Shown here piece by piece: positions 27,171 through 35,614 of a DNA stretch of 64,000 bases. Within the stretch, counting starts at the first letter, position 1, and each line of letters opens with the position of its first letter. Where the stretch lies: assembly GCF_001625085.1 (NCBI RefSeq), contig NZ_BDAW01000027.1:49504-113503 (forward strand), written 5' to 3'. The stretch comes from Nocardia acidivorans NBRC 108247 (GTDB lineage Bacteria; Actinomycetota; Actinomycetes; Mycobacteriales; Mycobacteriaceae). The notes under the pieces were generated by a model, which was not told the DNA's origin, did no database searches, and saw only the letters and a list, made by a program, of their open reading frames with translations. The translations under genes were made by a program, and so were the position numbers.

Positions 27171-27938
27171 GTGGTGGCACCTCTCACCGGCACCGACTGG
27201 CTGCGCGCCCTGCGCACCGACGCCGACCCGCGCGCCGTACTGGTGTGCTTCCCGCCGGGCGGCGGCTCGGCCGGTGCGTACCGGGCGCTCGCGCAGCGGT
27301 TCGGGGCGGGGACGGCGGTCTTCGCGGTGCAGTATCCGGGACGCCAGGATCGTATGGGGGAGCGGCAGATTCCCGAACTCACCGAACTCGCCGAGCGGAC
27401 CGTGCGGGAAATGCTCAACTGGCCCGCCACCACACCGGTCGCCATCTTCGGGCACAGCATGGGCGCGACCATCGCCTTCGAAGCCGCTCGCCGCTGGGAG
27501 GCCGCCGGTCGCACCCTCTCGCATCTGTTCGTATCCGGCCGCCCCGCACCCGATTTCGCGGAGCCGGGACGCCTGCACCTCGAATCCGATGCCGCGCTCA
27601 TCGATCAGCTGGAACTGCTGGGCAATGACCCGGCGCTGCTGAGCATGCTGCGCGAGGACGCCGGATTCGCGGATCTGGTGCTGCCCGCGGTGCGCAACGA
27701 CTATCAGGCGGTGGAGACCTACCGGTATCAGCCGGGCGATCCGCTGCGTGCGCCGATCACGGCGCTGATCAGCACCTCCGATCCGACGACCACGGTGCGG
27801 CAGGTGGGGGAGTGGGCCGCGTACACCAGCGGGGGCTTCGACTCCGCCACCTTCCCCGGCGGGCACACCTACCTCGACACACCCGAAAACACCTCTGCCA
27901 TAGCGGATCTGGTGACCGATCGGCTGCGTGTCGGGTAG
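27171..27938 (+). CDS. Type II thioesterase (GrsT/TEII family)
   Basis: A 255-residue alpha/beta hydrolase of the editing-thioesterase family that removes stalled acyl groups from carrier proteins. Visible marks are FPPGGGSAGAY near the N-terminus, the nucleophile elbow GHSMGAT (Ser about 95), FVSGRPAPD and the late His in PGGHTYL. GTG 27171 follows AAGGAG by seven bases; the next codon is also GTG. No NRPS or PKS is adjacent. The nearest carrier protein is in the A-T-R enzyme some 21 kb away. The partner is therefore unknown. Confidence 0.88.
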   Translation: MVAPLTGTDWLRALRTDADPRAVLVCFPPGGGSAGAYRALAQRFGAGTAVFAVQYPGRQDRMGERQIPELTELAERTVREMLNWPATTPVAIFGHSMGATIAFEAARRWEAAGRTLSHLFVSGRPAPDFAEPGRLHLESDAALIDQLELLGNDPALLSMLREDAGFADLVLPAVRNDYQAVETYRYQPGDPLRAPITALISTSDPTTTVRQVGEWAAYTSGGFDSATFPGGHTYLDTPENTSAIADLVTDRLRVG

Positions 27939-27939
27939 T

Positions 27940-28713
27940 TCAGCCCAGGTACTCGGACTCGAGCACGAGATCCTCGAGGATGGACTGATACTCCACATGG
28001 GTGTTGTGCTCGACGGTCCGCCAGCTCCTGCCCTCCTCGGCCTTCATGTAGGCGCGATAGTCCGGGACGCCGGGTACGCGGACATTGTCCGCGACGACCA
28101 CGGTTCCGGGGTGCAGCCATCCGGCGGCGAGGATCGTCCGCAGATCCGCCAGATAGGCCTTCTTCGCGTGGTCGAAGAACATGAGATCGACCGTGCCGGA
28201 GTCGAATCCGTGGTCCAGCGCGAGCCGGTGCATGGTCTCCCCGCCGTCACCGATCGTCCCGACGACCACGCTCACCCGATCGGACAGCCCCGCGTGCGCG
28301 ATGATCGCCCGCGCCACTTCGGCATTGGCGGCACTGAACTCCACCGACACCAGCCGCGCGCCCGGCTGCAGCAGCCGCCCGATCCGCACCGCGCTGTACC
28401 CGCAGTAGGTTCCCAACTCCAGCAACAGCTTCGGCCGCGTCCTGCGCACCGCCGCGTCCAGCAGCAGCCCCTTCTCATCCCCGACATTGACCAGCATGCT
28501 GCGGGTACGCGCGAATTCGTCGACCGTACCGAGCACACTCTCCGGATCCCCGGCCCTGGCGTGCGTGAGCACATATTCCCGTGCCGCCGCCTCACGCCCA
28601 TCGCCGACCTGCCCCGTCCGCTCGAACCGCCGCAGCCCGATAGCCAGCCGGGCCATGGACCACAGCTGATTCCCCCGCCCCCGAACCGTCGCCCCGATCC
28701 CCTTGCCGCCCAT
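27940..28713 (-). CDS. Class I O-methyltransferase (catechol/caffeoyl-CoA OMT type)
   Basis: A 257-residue SAM-dependent methyltransferase. Motif I is LLLELGTYCGYSAVRIG. A metal/substrate Asp lies in LMFFDHAKKAYLADL, and VVVADNV follows, the usual pattern of divalent-cation-dependent COMT enzymes and mycobacterial homologues such as Rv1703c. ATG 28713 has GGGAGA upstream. Its stop lies one base from the stop of the convergent thioesterase gene. The substrate (catechol-like or a secondary metabolite) is not known. Confidence 0.88.
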   Translation of the reverse strand: MGGKGIGATVRGRGNQLWSMARLAIGLRRFERTGQVGDGREAAAREYVLTHARAGDPESVLGTVDEFARTRSMLVNVGDEKGLLLDAAVRRTRPKLLLELGTYCGYSAVRIGRLLQPGARLVSVEFSAANAEVARAIIAHAGLSDRVSVVVGTIGDGGETMHRLALDHGFDSGTVDLMFFDHAKKAYLADLRTILAAGWLHPGTVVVADNVRVPGVPDYRAYMKAEEGRSWRTVEHNTHVEYQSILEDLVLESEYLG

Positions 28714-29327
28714 ACCGTCTCCCGTACTCGCAGGATGAACCGTCGCCGAGATTATCCCCGGACCCCACGCCGACCGCGCATCGCCAGACCGCGATTCTCC
28801 GGCGTCTGAGGTAAGGCCCCGGGCACTCCAACCTCGGCAGCGACCCAGATCCGTAATCCGCCGATTGGCGAGCACCCATGACTAACGGCTGCGGCCAAGT
28901 CTTCGCCTCGCTCATATCCGACAAATGCTGCGCCCCGGCCACGGCAGGGCGACCGTGCTCGAACACTCCGCCCACGCATCCTCGGCTGCCATCCCCTTCG
29001 ACCACGGATCACAGCGTGACACGGCGAGATCGCTACGGTCAGCCCGTGGTGGACCAAGAGCCGCGGCATTGGCTGAGCATCAACCCATGCCGACAAAGAT
29101 TGCGCATCGCAATATCAACTGGCCGTGTCCATCCAGTTCCGGACGTCGGACCCACACACCCTGGGCCACCGCCGAGCTCGAAGTCTCCGATCCCGGCCGA
29201 GCGGAACCGCTCCGATCGGGTTGCGCAGGTTCTTCGGAGGGTGAACAGCGAAGGCGACCCCACCGAGGACGGCTCTGCTGCGGCCTACGCATTGGAAAGG
29301 ACGGGCCGAGGTTGCACCGGTTTCGAG
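28714..29327. other. Intergenic region without a recognisable gene
   Basis: About 610 bases between the O-methyltransferase start and the tRNA. Open frames on both strands are short, lack ribosome sites and give low-complexity Arg/Pro-rich peptides. It contains the methyltransferase promoter. No repeat or RNA structure was seen. Confidence 0.4.
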
Positions 29328-29401
29328 TACCCCCGGCGGGGCTTGAACCCACGACCTTGACGTTATAAGCGTCCTGCTCTAACCGGCTGAGCTACGGGGG
29401 C
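29328..29401 (-). tRNA. tRNA-Ile, anticodon UAU
   Basis: A 74-base cloverleaf: acceptor GCCCCCG/CGGGGGT (one G-U at the end), D-stem GCTC/GAGC with loop AGCCGGTTA, anticodon loop CTTATAA and T-arm GTGGG-TTCAAGC-CCCGC, discriminator A. The anticodon TAT reads AUA. The anticodon stem has four pairs plus a G-A mismatch at 27-43. CCA is not encoded. The body resembles the minor isoleucine tRNA that in most bacteria carries CAU modified to lysidine. Confidence 0.9.
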
Positions 29402-29414
29402 ATGTGCACGACGA

Positions 29415-29441
29415 AGCCCCGGGGCGGGTGGCCCCGGGGCT
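29415..29441 (-). terminator. GC-rich hairpin between desaturase gene and tRNA
   Basis: AGCCCCGGGG and CCCCGGGGCT form a perfect 10-base stem around a 7-base loop. There is no T-run, as is common in actinomycetes. It lies about 270 bases downstream of the desaturase stop and just upstream of the tRNA, so it may end desaturase transcripts. The remaining bases 29442-29707 show no gene. Confidence 0.45.
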
Positions 29442-29707
29442 GGGTATGCACTGACCCAGCAGCTCGAGCATGAGGGCAGTATGGCATCGGCCGGTGACAG
29501 TGGGCCAGTGGGTCGCGGTGCCACCCGACACATCTTCGGCGTCCAAAACAGTGACACGGCTTGGCATCTCCGACAAATGTCCACCGGACACGCCCTGTGA
29601 CTACCCCTAATCGGCATCGGGCCCTCTCGGCACTGATGAGCCGGGTTGCGGAAACGCACCCTCCTGCCGCGACCCGGGTGTCCCGAAACGCACCGCCAAT
29701 CTCATTC

Positions 29708-31039
29708 TCACGCTTTATCACCGGCCGGTATCCGGTTGCGGAAGCGGTCGGATTCGCCGGGGCCGTTCGGCGTGAACGGGTCGGATTCGCGGTGGTAGGG
29801 GCCGGGTTTCGGGCGGGGTTCGCCGCCGGGGAAGGCGAGGCGGGCGATGGTGCGGTGGACCATGGCCCACTGGCGGGTGAGGGGGCCGGAGTTGTATGGG
29901 AGTTGGTAGCGTTCGCAGAGATCTTTGACCCGAGGGGCGATTTCGGCGTAGCGGCTGCTCGGCATGTCGGGGAACAGGTGGTGCTCCACCTGGTAGCCGA
30001 GGTTGCCGCTGATGATGTGGAACAGGGGGCTGCCCTCGATGTTGGCGGCGCCGACCAGTTGCCGGGCGTACCAGCCGCCGCGGGTCTCGTTGTCGACCTC
30101 GTCTTGGCTGAAAGTGTAGGTCTGGTCGGGGAAGTGGCCGCAGAAGATGATGGCGTGCGCCCACACGTTGCGAATGATGTTGGCGGTGAACGTCGCGGCG
30201 ACGGTGGCCAGGAAGGTGCGTTCCATTCCGGGGAGCAGCCTGTCGAGCAGGTGTGCGGTCGTGCCGATACGGCGCTTGCCGCTGATTGCCTCGAGCCCCT
30301 TGCCGATTCGTGAGGTCGAGGGCTGTGGCAGTCGCCCGCGGAGTACGAGCTGGGCCGCGCCGAACGCCGCCGCGCTCACCAGTGGCCAGCCGAGGTAGTC
30401 CTTGGTGATCTGCGCTCGCGCTTTGCCGGCGATGCCTTTGAGGTCCCGCCAGACCTCGGCCATCGGTTTGTCCCCGGCGCGGATGGCCTCGATGTCCAAG
30501 TCGTGCACGGCCACTCCCCATTCGAAGAAGGCCATGAGCAGCACGTTGTAGAACGGCTGGGCGAGATAGACGGGACTCCACTTCTGGTTCGGGTCGATCC
30601 GCATGATCTCGTAGCCGAGATCCTTGTCCTTGCCACGAATATTGGTGAAGGTGTGGTGAATGTAGTTGTGGGAGTGCTTCCATGCCTCCGCGGTGGAGGC
30701 GGTGTCCCAATCCCACACCGTCGAGTGGATGTCGGGGTCGTTCATCCAATCCCATTGGCCGTGCATGATGTTGTGGCCGATCTCCATGTTCTCCAGGATC
30801 TTCGCCATGCCCAGGCAGGCGGTGCCCGCCAGCCAGGCCGGGGGAGAGATCGAACCCAGCAGCAGTGCCCGGCCCGCCACGGCGAGCTGGCGCTGGGTGG
30901 TGATCACGGATTTGATGTAGCGGCGGTCGCGATCGCCCAGGTCGGCGTAGACCTCGGCGTGGATGGCGTCGCATTCCTCGGCGAGCTGTTGCAATTGCCG
31001 ATCACTCAGGTGCGCAAGGGGATTGGGTGCGGTCTTCAT
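29708..31039 (-). CDS. Membrane fatty acid (acyl-CoA) desaturase, DesA3-like
   Basis: A 443-residue di-iron desaturase. The three histidine boxes are HNIMH (HxxxH), HSHNYIHH and QVEHH, separated by hydrophobic segments (for example LLLGSISPPAWLAGTACLG). The pattern and the adjacent reductase match the mycobacterial DesA3/Rv3230c pair, which makes oleate from stearoyl-CoA for membrane lipids. The C-terminal 40 residues are Pro/Arg-rich. It is the second gene of a two-gene operon, 10 bases after the reductase. Confidence 0.92.
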   Translation of the reverse strand: MKTAPNPLAHLSDRQLQQLAEECDAIHAEVYADLGDRDRRYIKSVITTQRQLAVAGRALLLGSISPPAWLAGTACLGMAKILENMEIGHNIMHGQWDWMNDPDIHSTVWDWDTASTAEAWKHSHNYIHHTFTNIRGKDKDLGYEIMRIDPNQKWSPVYLAQPFYNVLLMAFFEWGVAVHDLDIEAIRAGDKPMAEVWRDLKGIAGKARAQITKDYLGWPLVSAAAFGAAQLVLRGRLPQPSTSRIGKGLEAISGKRRIGTTAHLLDRLLPGMERTFLATVAATFTANIIRNVWAHAIIFCGHFPDQTYTFSQDEVDNETRGGWYARQLVGAANIEGSPLFHIISGNLGYQVEHHLFPDMPSSRYAEIAPRVKDLCERYQLPYNSGPLTRQWAMVHRTIARLAFPGGEPRPKPGPYHRESDPFTPNGPGESDRFRNRIPAGDKA

Positions 31040-31049
31040 GTCGGTCCTT

Positions 31050-32147
31050 TCAGAGTTCGATGTCGATGTCGCCCTCGGCGGTGTTCACGCAGATCCGTAC
31101 CGCCTGGCCGGTGGGTTCGCCGATCTCGCCGGTGCGCAGATCGCGCAGCTTGCCTGAGCGCAGCACACCGACGCAGGTATGGCAGATGCCGATGCGGCAG
31201 CCGTGACGCAGGTCCAGTCCCGCCTGTTCTCCGGCGACGAGAATCGGTGTGCCGCCGTCACATTCGGCGTCGATGCCGCTGCGCTGGAAGTGCACGAGCC
31301 CGCCCTGCCCGCCGTGTTCCGCGCCGCCGATGATCGGCTGAAAGCGTTCCATATGCAGGCGGTCCGCGATGCCGTGAGCGTTCCAGTGCGCGGTGAGCGC
31401 ATCGAGCATCTCCGGCGGGCCGGAGCAGAACGCCTCGCGTTCACGCCAATCCGGGCACAGGACGCCCAGATCGCCCGGTGTGAGCCTGCCGTGTTCTCCG
31501 GTCAGCCGGATGTCCAGCCGCAGACCCGGATGGCGGCGGTCCAGATCCCGGAGCAGCGCATCGAACATCACCTGCGCGGGCTCGTGCGCGGAGTGAGCGA
31601 CGACCACGTCGTCGAGGGCCCCGCGACGGTCCAGGCTGCGCAGCATGGCCGCGATCGGCGTGATGCCGCTTCCGGCACTGAGGAACAGCAGTTTCGCGGG
31701 GGTCGGTTCGGGCAGGGTGAACATGCCCTCGACCTCACCGAGCCGGACCACCTCGCCCGGCTGGATCTCCCGCACCAGGTAGGGCGATACGACGCCGTCT
31801 TCCACGACCTTCGGTGTCACCGATATCAGCCCGTCGGCCGCGTCCGGATCCGAGGTCAAAGAGTATGCGCGCCAATGGAAAATGCCATCGATGAGCACGC
31901 CCAGCCGAACATATTGACCCGGCCGGTGCCCACCCCACTCGTACCCGGGCCGGATGAACACCGACGCCGCCTGTGACCCCTCCGGCACCACCTTCTCGAC
32001 CCGCCCGCGCAACTCCCGCGTCGTCCACAGCGGATTGATCATCTCCAGGTAGTCGTCGGGCCGCAGCGGTGTGAACAGATGCCTGAGAGCCCGCAGGAGC
32101 AACCGTCTCCCACGCGATACCTTCGGTCGAGCGCCCCGTTCCGCCAT
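31050..32147 (-). CDS. Ferredoxin-NADP reductase-like electron donor to desaturase
   Basis: A 365-residue fusion of FAD, NAD(P) and plant-type [2Fe-2S] domains. FAD binding is RAYSLTS (about 115), the pyridine-nucleotide motif is LFLSAGSGITPIAAML, and CSGPPEML is the usual C-terminal reductase motif. The iron-sulfur ligands are in CRIGICHTC plus a later cysteine (VRICVN). By homology with Rv3230c it passes electrons from NADPH to the desaturase encoded next to it. It is first in the operon. Confidence 0.92.
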   Translation of the reverse strand: MAERGARPKVSRGRRLLLRALRHLFTPLRPDDYLEMINPLWTTRELRGRVEKVVPEGSQAASVFIRPGYEWGGHRPGQYVRLGVLIDGIFHWRAYSLTSDPDAADGLISVTPKVVEDGVVSPYLVREIQPGEVVRLGEVEGMFTLPEPTPAKLLFLSAGSGITPIAAMLRSLDRRGALDDVVVAHSAHEPAQVMFDALLRDLDRRHPGLRLDIRLTGEHGRLTPGDLGVLCPDWREREAFCSGPPEMLDALTAHWNAHGIADRLHMERFQPIIGGAEHGGQGGLVHFQRSGIDAECDGGTPILVAGEQAGLDLRHGCRIGICHTCVGVLRSGKLRDLRTGEIGEPTGQAVRICVNTAEGDIDIEL

Positions 32148-32374
32148 GTCCTGAGACGTAACACCCGTGCACTGAAGTAAACGCCGGTTGTGAGATCTCC
32201 CTACAGATCGCTGAAATTATTGCTACAGGTTCCAGAACAGTTGTTCACTCATGCGGTGAGGTCGGCAGCGCTCGAACGAGTTACTCGACGGAGTCCACGA
32301 GTGCCGGGTTGTCCTGTGCCGCCGGCGAATTGGATTCGGTCGCTGATGATCATCCACGCCGCGCCCTGAACGCC

Positions 32375-32402
32375 GTAGAGCGCGCCGAGCGGCGCGCTCT
32401 AC
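32375..32402. repeat. Perfect 12-base inverted repeat
   Basis: GTAGAGCGCGCC-gagc-GGCGCGCTCTAC is a 28-base perfect hairpin with a 4-base loop. It could act as a bidirectional terminator or be the scar of a mobile element at the edge of the PfpI relic. No T-run follows. Confidence 0.5.
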
Positions 32403-32511
32403 GATAAGGCGAAGCTTCCGTTCGTGTCCTACACCGCGGTCGACGGAAACCTGGTCACCGGGCAGAGCCCGGGATCGGCCAAGGCCACCGCGCGAAAAGT
32501 CGACGAAGCCC
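32397..32511 (+). pseudogene. C-terminal relic of a DJ-1/PfpI glutamine-amidotransferase-like protein
   Basis: Only about 38 codons remain: LPFVSYTAVDGNLVTGQSPG followed by SAKATARKVDEAL. The DGNLVTGQ-PGSA stretch is typical of the C-terminus of DJ-1/PfpI/Hsp31 proteins. No N-terminal part with the nucleophile cysteine is present, and it begins inside the hairpin at 32375-32402. The surrounding 32148-32894 interval has only fragmentary coding signal and no intact gene. Confidence 0.5.
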
Positions 32512-32800
32512 TCACCGGCGACACATCGCAAGCTCGCCCCGGAGAGGCCTTCGTTCCGTGGAACACCACGTTTTCGGCATTGCCCACACCATGATTGGGA
32601 CACAGTCGACGCGGCTATGCCCGGACCACACGACGACCGCGCAACGCGAGACCGGCCCAGGAGACGGGGACGGTGATCGCGGCGGTGTCCTCGGGCAGGA
32701 CCGGCACCTCAATTTGCGCTACGGCGCGCGAGAGCGACCCGCCGGTAGGCAATACCCGGAACATTCCGCCCGCGAGGTTCCGAGCGATGCAGTCGGGGTT

Positions 32801-32823
32801 GGTACCGCGGAATCTGCGGTACC
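32801..32823. repeat. Perfect 8-base inverted repeat downstream of tetR
   Basis: GGTACCGC-ggaatct-GCGGTACC lies about 70 bases past the stop of the minus-strand TetR gene. It may be a terminator stem or a protein-binding site. It sits in a stretch with weak coding traces but no gene. Confidence 0.4.
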
Positions 32824-32894
32824 AGCGAGTCCTTGTTTCCGGGATGCGGGCGGTGCGTCGACCATTTCCAGATCGGGCGGCGTGTCCGCGGGCC

Positions 32895-33524
32895 TCAGTG
32901 TGGGGCGGGTCCCATCGATGCCTCGATGAGTGGCGGGAAGTAGGTTTCGGCGAACCAGCGGGCGCGAGCGTCGGTGTCGATGGGCAGCATTTCGCTGGGC
33001 ACCACGAGCATGGACGCGGTGACGCGGATGAACATTTCGGCGGCGCGGAGTGCGCCGTCGAGGGGCAATGCGTCGCCGACGATGGCCATGGCGATGGCCG
33101 CGCGGACCGGTTCCAGTGTGGTGACGTGGTCGGTGAGGAACGAGGTCAGGGTTTCGGGTTCGTACTGGCGCAGGGCCGCGACGAGCGGATGACGGCCGCA
33201 TTCGCGCACTCCGAGCACGAACGCCTCGACGGCCTTTTCCGACGGTGTGCTCTTGGTGAGCACCTGGGCGCCAATCGTGACGAAGAAGGTCACTACCTCG
33301 CGCACCACGACCTGACGCACGATTTCGTCCTTGTCACCCAGACGTCGGTAGACCGTGGGGCGGGAAACCTTTGCTCGGCGGGCGATATCGCCGACCGAAG
33401 TGCGCCGGAATCCGTGTTCGACGAACTCGGCTCGGGCTGTGTCCAGCAGGCGAGTCTGTTCCGCGTCGAGGCTGGGTAACCCTGCCCCGAACAGTTGGTC
33501 GACGTCGATGCCTGCGTGGGTCAT
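32895..33524 (-). CDS. TetR-family transcriptional regulator
   Basis: A 209-residue regulator. The helix-turn-helix is TSVGDIARRAKVSRPTVYRR followed by LGDKDEIV (about residues 42-72), preceded by the usual DTARAEFVEHGF helix. It is divergent from the ABC1-kinase gene by about 110 bases. The palindrome in the distant mce promoter has TetR-like geometry, but nothing directly links this regulator to it. Confidence 0.88.
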   Translation of the reverse strand: MTHAGIDVDQLFGAGLPSLDAEQTRLLDTARAEFVEHGFRRTSVGDIARRAKVSRPTVYRRLGDKDEIVRQVVVREVVTFFVTIGAQVLTKSTPSEKAVEAFVLGVRECGRHPLVAALRQYEPETLTSFLTDHVTTLEPVRAAIAMAIVGDALPLDGALRAAEMFIRVTASMLVVPSEMLPIDTDARARWFAETYFPPLIEASMGPAPH

Positions 33525-33635
33525 GCCTGCGAGATTATCTTCCGGTGGACGATCGAGTGACCAGGGCGCGTGAAACGGTGAGAGTTGTTTGAATCATTGC
33601 TCGCATCCGATCGGACAACAGGTAATACTCGGCCC

Positions 33636-35074
33636 ATGACGAAGATGCCGCGATCACGGGCGGGCCGGGCCGCGAAGCTGGGTGGGCTGGTCGGCGCGGA
33701 AACGGTGAAGTTCGCCGCGCACCGCACCGCTGATCGCGTCCGCTCCGACGCCCGCGCACGTGCCGCCGACCAGGCTCGTAATGCCCTGATGGCCGAAAGG
33801 CTGGTCGCGGTCCTGGGCGGTATGCGCGGTGCCGCGACCAAGCTCGGACAGGTGTTCTCGATGATCGACCCCGGCATCGTGCCTGCGGAGTTCCGCGAGC
33901 ATTTCCAGCTGGCGCTGGCGACTCTGCAGGACAACGCCCCGCGAGCGCCGTGGGACCGGATGTGCGGACTGCTCGAGCACGAGCTCGGCGCGCCCGTCGA
34001 GGCGGCGTTCGCGAAGTTCGATTCGGAGCCGGTGGCCGCAGCGTCGATCGGTCAGGTGTACAAAGCGCGGCTCGCCGACGGGCGGTCGGTCGCGGTGAAA
34101 GTGCAGTACCCGGATATCGACGCTGCCCTGCTGGCGGATCTGCGAAACCTGCGCACGGTGCTGAGCGTGTACAGGTTCGTCCATTCGGCCTTTGATGCGA
34201 CGGCGTTCCTCGACGAGTTCGAGGCCCGTGTCCGGGAAGAATTGGACTATCGGATCGAGGCGCGCAATACGCGATTGCTCGGGGACGCGTATCGAGGACA
34301 CCCTTTCATTCGGATTCCGGAAGTCGTCCGGGAGTTGTCGAGCCGACGAGTGATCGTGACCGAATGGCTGGACGGGCAGCCGCTGCGGACCGCGTATACC
34401 GCGCCGCAAGCCGAACGAGATCGCCTCGCGGAGATCCTTTCCGCTTCTATGGCGGTACGCCCTACCTGCTGTACCACTACAGCGGCGATCCGCATCCGGG
34501 CAATGTTCTGCTGCTCGACGACGGCGCTGTCGGCTTCTTGGATTTCGGGCTGTGTAAGACCGTCGCCGCGAGCACGGCCGATGCCGAATTGGCCGCGCTG
34601 CGCGCAGGTATCGACGGCGACACCGAACGCGTCTTGGATCTGATGGAAGCCCGCGGCTTCGCCCGACGCTCCGACATTTCGCCCGACGCAGCCTATGTCT
34701 TGTTCACCACGGTGTTCGGCTGGTACCTGCGCGACGAACCGGCATGGATCACCCCTGACCTCGCGAACGACGTCGTGGCTCTGCTCGGTATGAGCGGCTC
34801 GACCGGCGGTGCACCGGCGCGCGCGTTCAACCTGCCGGCCGATCATGCGTTGCGCGGGCGCGTCGAACTTCAGTTGGCGGCGATCCTCGGCCAACTCCGG
34901 CCCTGCACGAATCTGCATCGGGTCGCGAGAGAGTGGATTTTCGGCGACGACCCGGTGACCGAACTCGGTCGCGCCCAGCGTGCTTGGCATGAGGGTCAGC
35001 GTGTGGGCAGCGCACCGTCGAGGCCGCCGACGTCGGTGATCTTCCAGTCCGACCCGCGGTCCACGGTGACGTGA
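33636..35074 (+). pseudogene. ABC1/AarF/UbiB-family atypical kinase, frameshifted
   Basis: The first frame carries the KxGQ motif (RGAATKLGQVFSM), the Ala-rich loop EPVAAASIGQVYKA, catalytic-lysine region VAVKVQYP and ELDYRIEARN. It then loses sense after about 34440. The next frame resumes with FRFYGGTPYLLYHYSGDPHP, NVLLLDDG and the DFG motif (FLDFGLCKT). One missing T in the run at 34438-34442 (ATCCTT|TCCGC) accounts for the break. As read, the kinase loses its metal-binding half. Intact homologues act in isoprenoid-quinone or lipid biology. The shifted frame ends at 35074, overlapping the convergent mce-associated gene by 79 bases. Confidence 0.75.
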
Positions 35075-35589
35075 TAGGTAACGGTGGTGCGGGCACCGTC
35101 GGGGGTCTGCGCACTGGTGGAGTTGACGTCGAGGAAGACATCGACCTGATAGATGCCGCCGGATTCGGATCTCACCTTGGCGGCGATCGCGGTGGCGGTG
35201 GAGGTCCAGCGCAGCGGCGTCAGCAGCTGTTGCAGGGCCGGACCGGTCGCGTCGAATTTGGTGGCCAACTGCGCGGCGGTGCCGTTCTTGAGCTTGGCCA
35301 GCCAGGCGGGCAAGTTCTGATAGTCGACCGTGGAAGCGCCGAGGGCGTACTCGGCGGCAACCTGTTCCGCGCGAGCGGTATCGGCGGCAGTCGCCGCATT
35401 GTGGTCCAGATCCCGTTCGGCGGACCACCAGAGCAGACCGAAAGTTGTTGCGGGAGCGATAAGTCCGACGGCGATGGCACCGCGTAGGACAGTGCTGAGG
35501 CGAAGGGAGACGGTGCGCGCGGACGGAGCAGCGGGCTCGGCGGTTTCCGGGTCCTGGACTTCGAGTGGGTTGTCGATGATGTCGGTCAT
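34996..35589 (-). CDS. Mce-associated membrane protein
   Basis: A 197-residue protein with a disordered acidic N-terminus (about 30 residues), one transmembrane helix (VLRGAIAVGLIAPATTFGLL) and an extracytoplasmic domain ending TYHVTVDRGSDWKITDVGGL. This is the usual form of the Mas/MAM proteins encoded at the end of mce operons, which stabilise or assist the Mce complex. GGAGG lies five bases before ATG 35589. It is the ninth and last gene of the mce operon. Confidence 0.85.
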   Translation of the reverse strand: MTDIIDNPLEVQDPETAEPAAPSARTVSLRLSTVLRGAIAVGLIAPATTFGLLWWSAERDLDHNAATAADTARAEQVAAEYALGASTVDYQNLPAWLAKLKNGTAAQLATKFDATGPALQQLLTPLRWTSTATAIAAKVRSESGGIYQVDVFLDVNSTSAQTPDGARTTVTYHVTVDRGSDWKITDVGGLDGALPTR

Positions 35590-35614
35590 GTTGTCCTCCA
35601 ATGGATTCGATTGG

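Noticed and set aside
28878..29360. Plus-strand frame upstream of and into the tRNA
   Set aside because: It overlaps the tRNA, lacks a ribosome site and encodes a low-complexity Pro/Arg-rich peptide.
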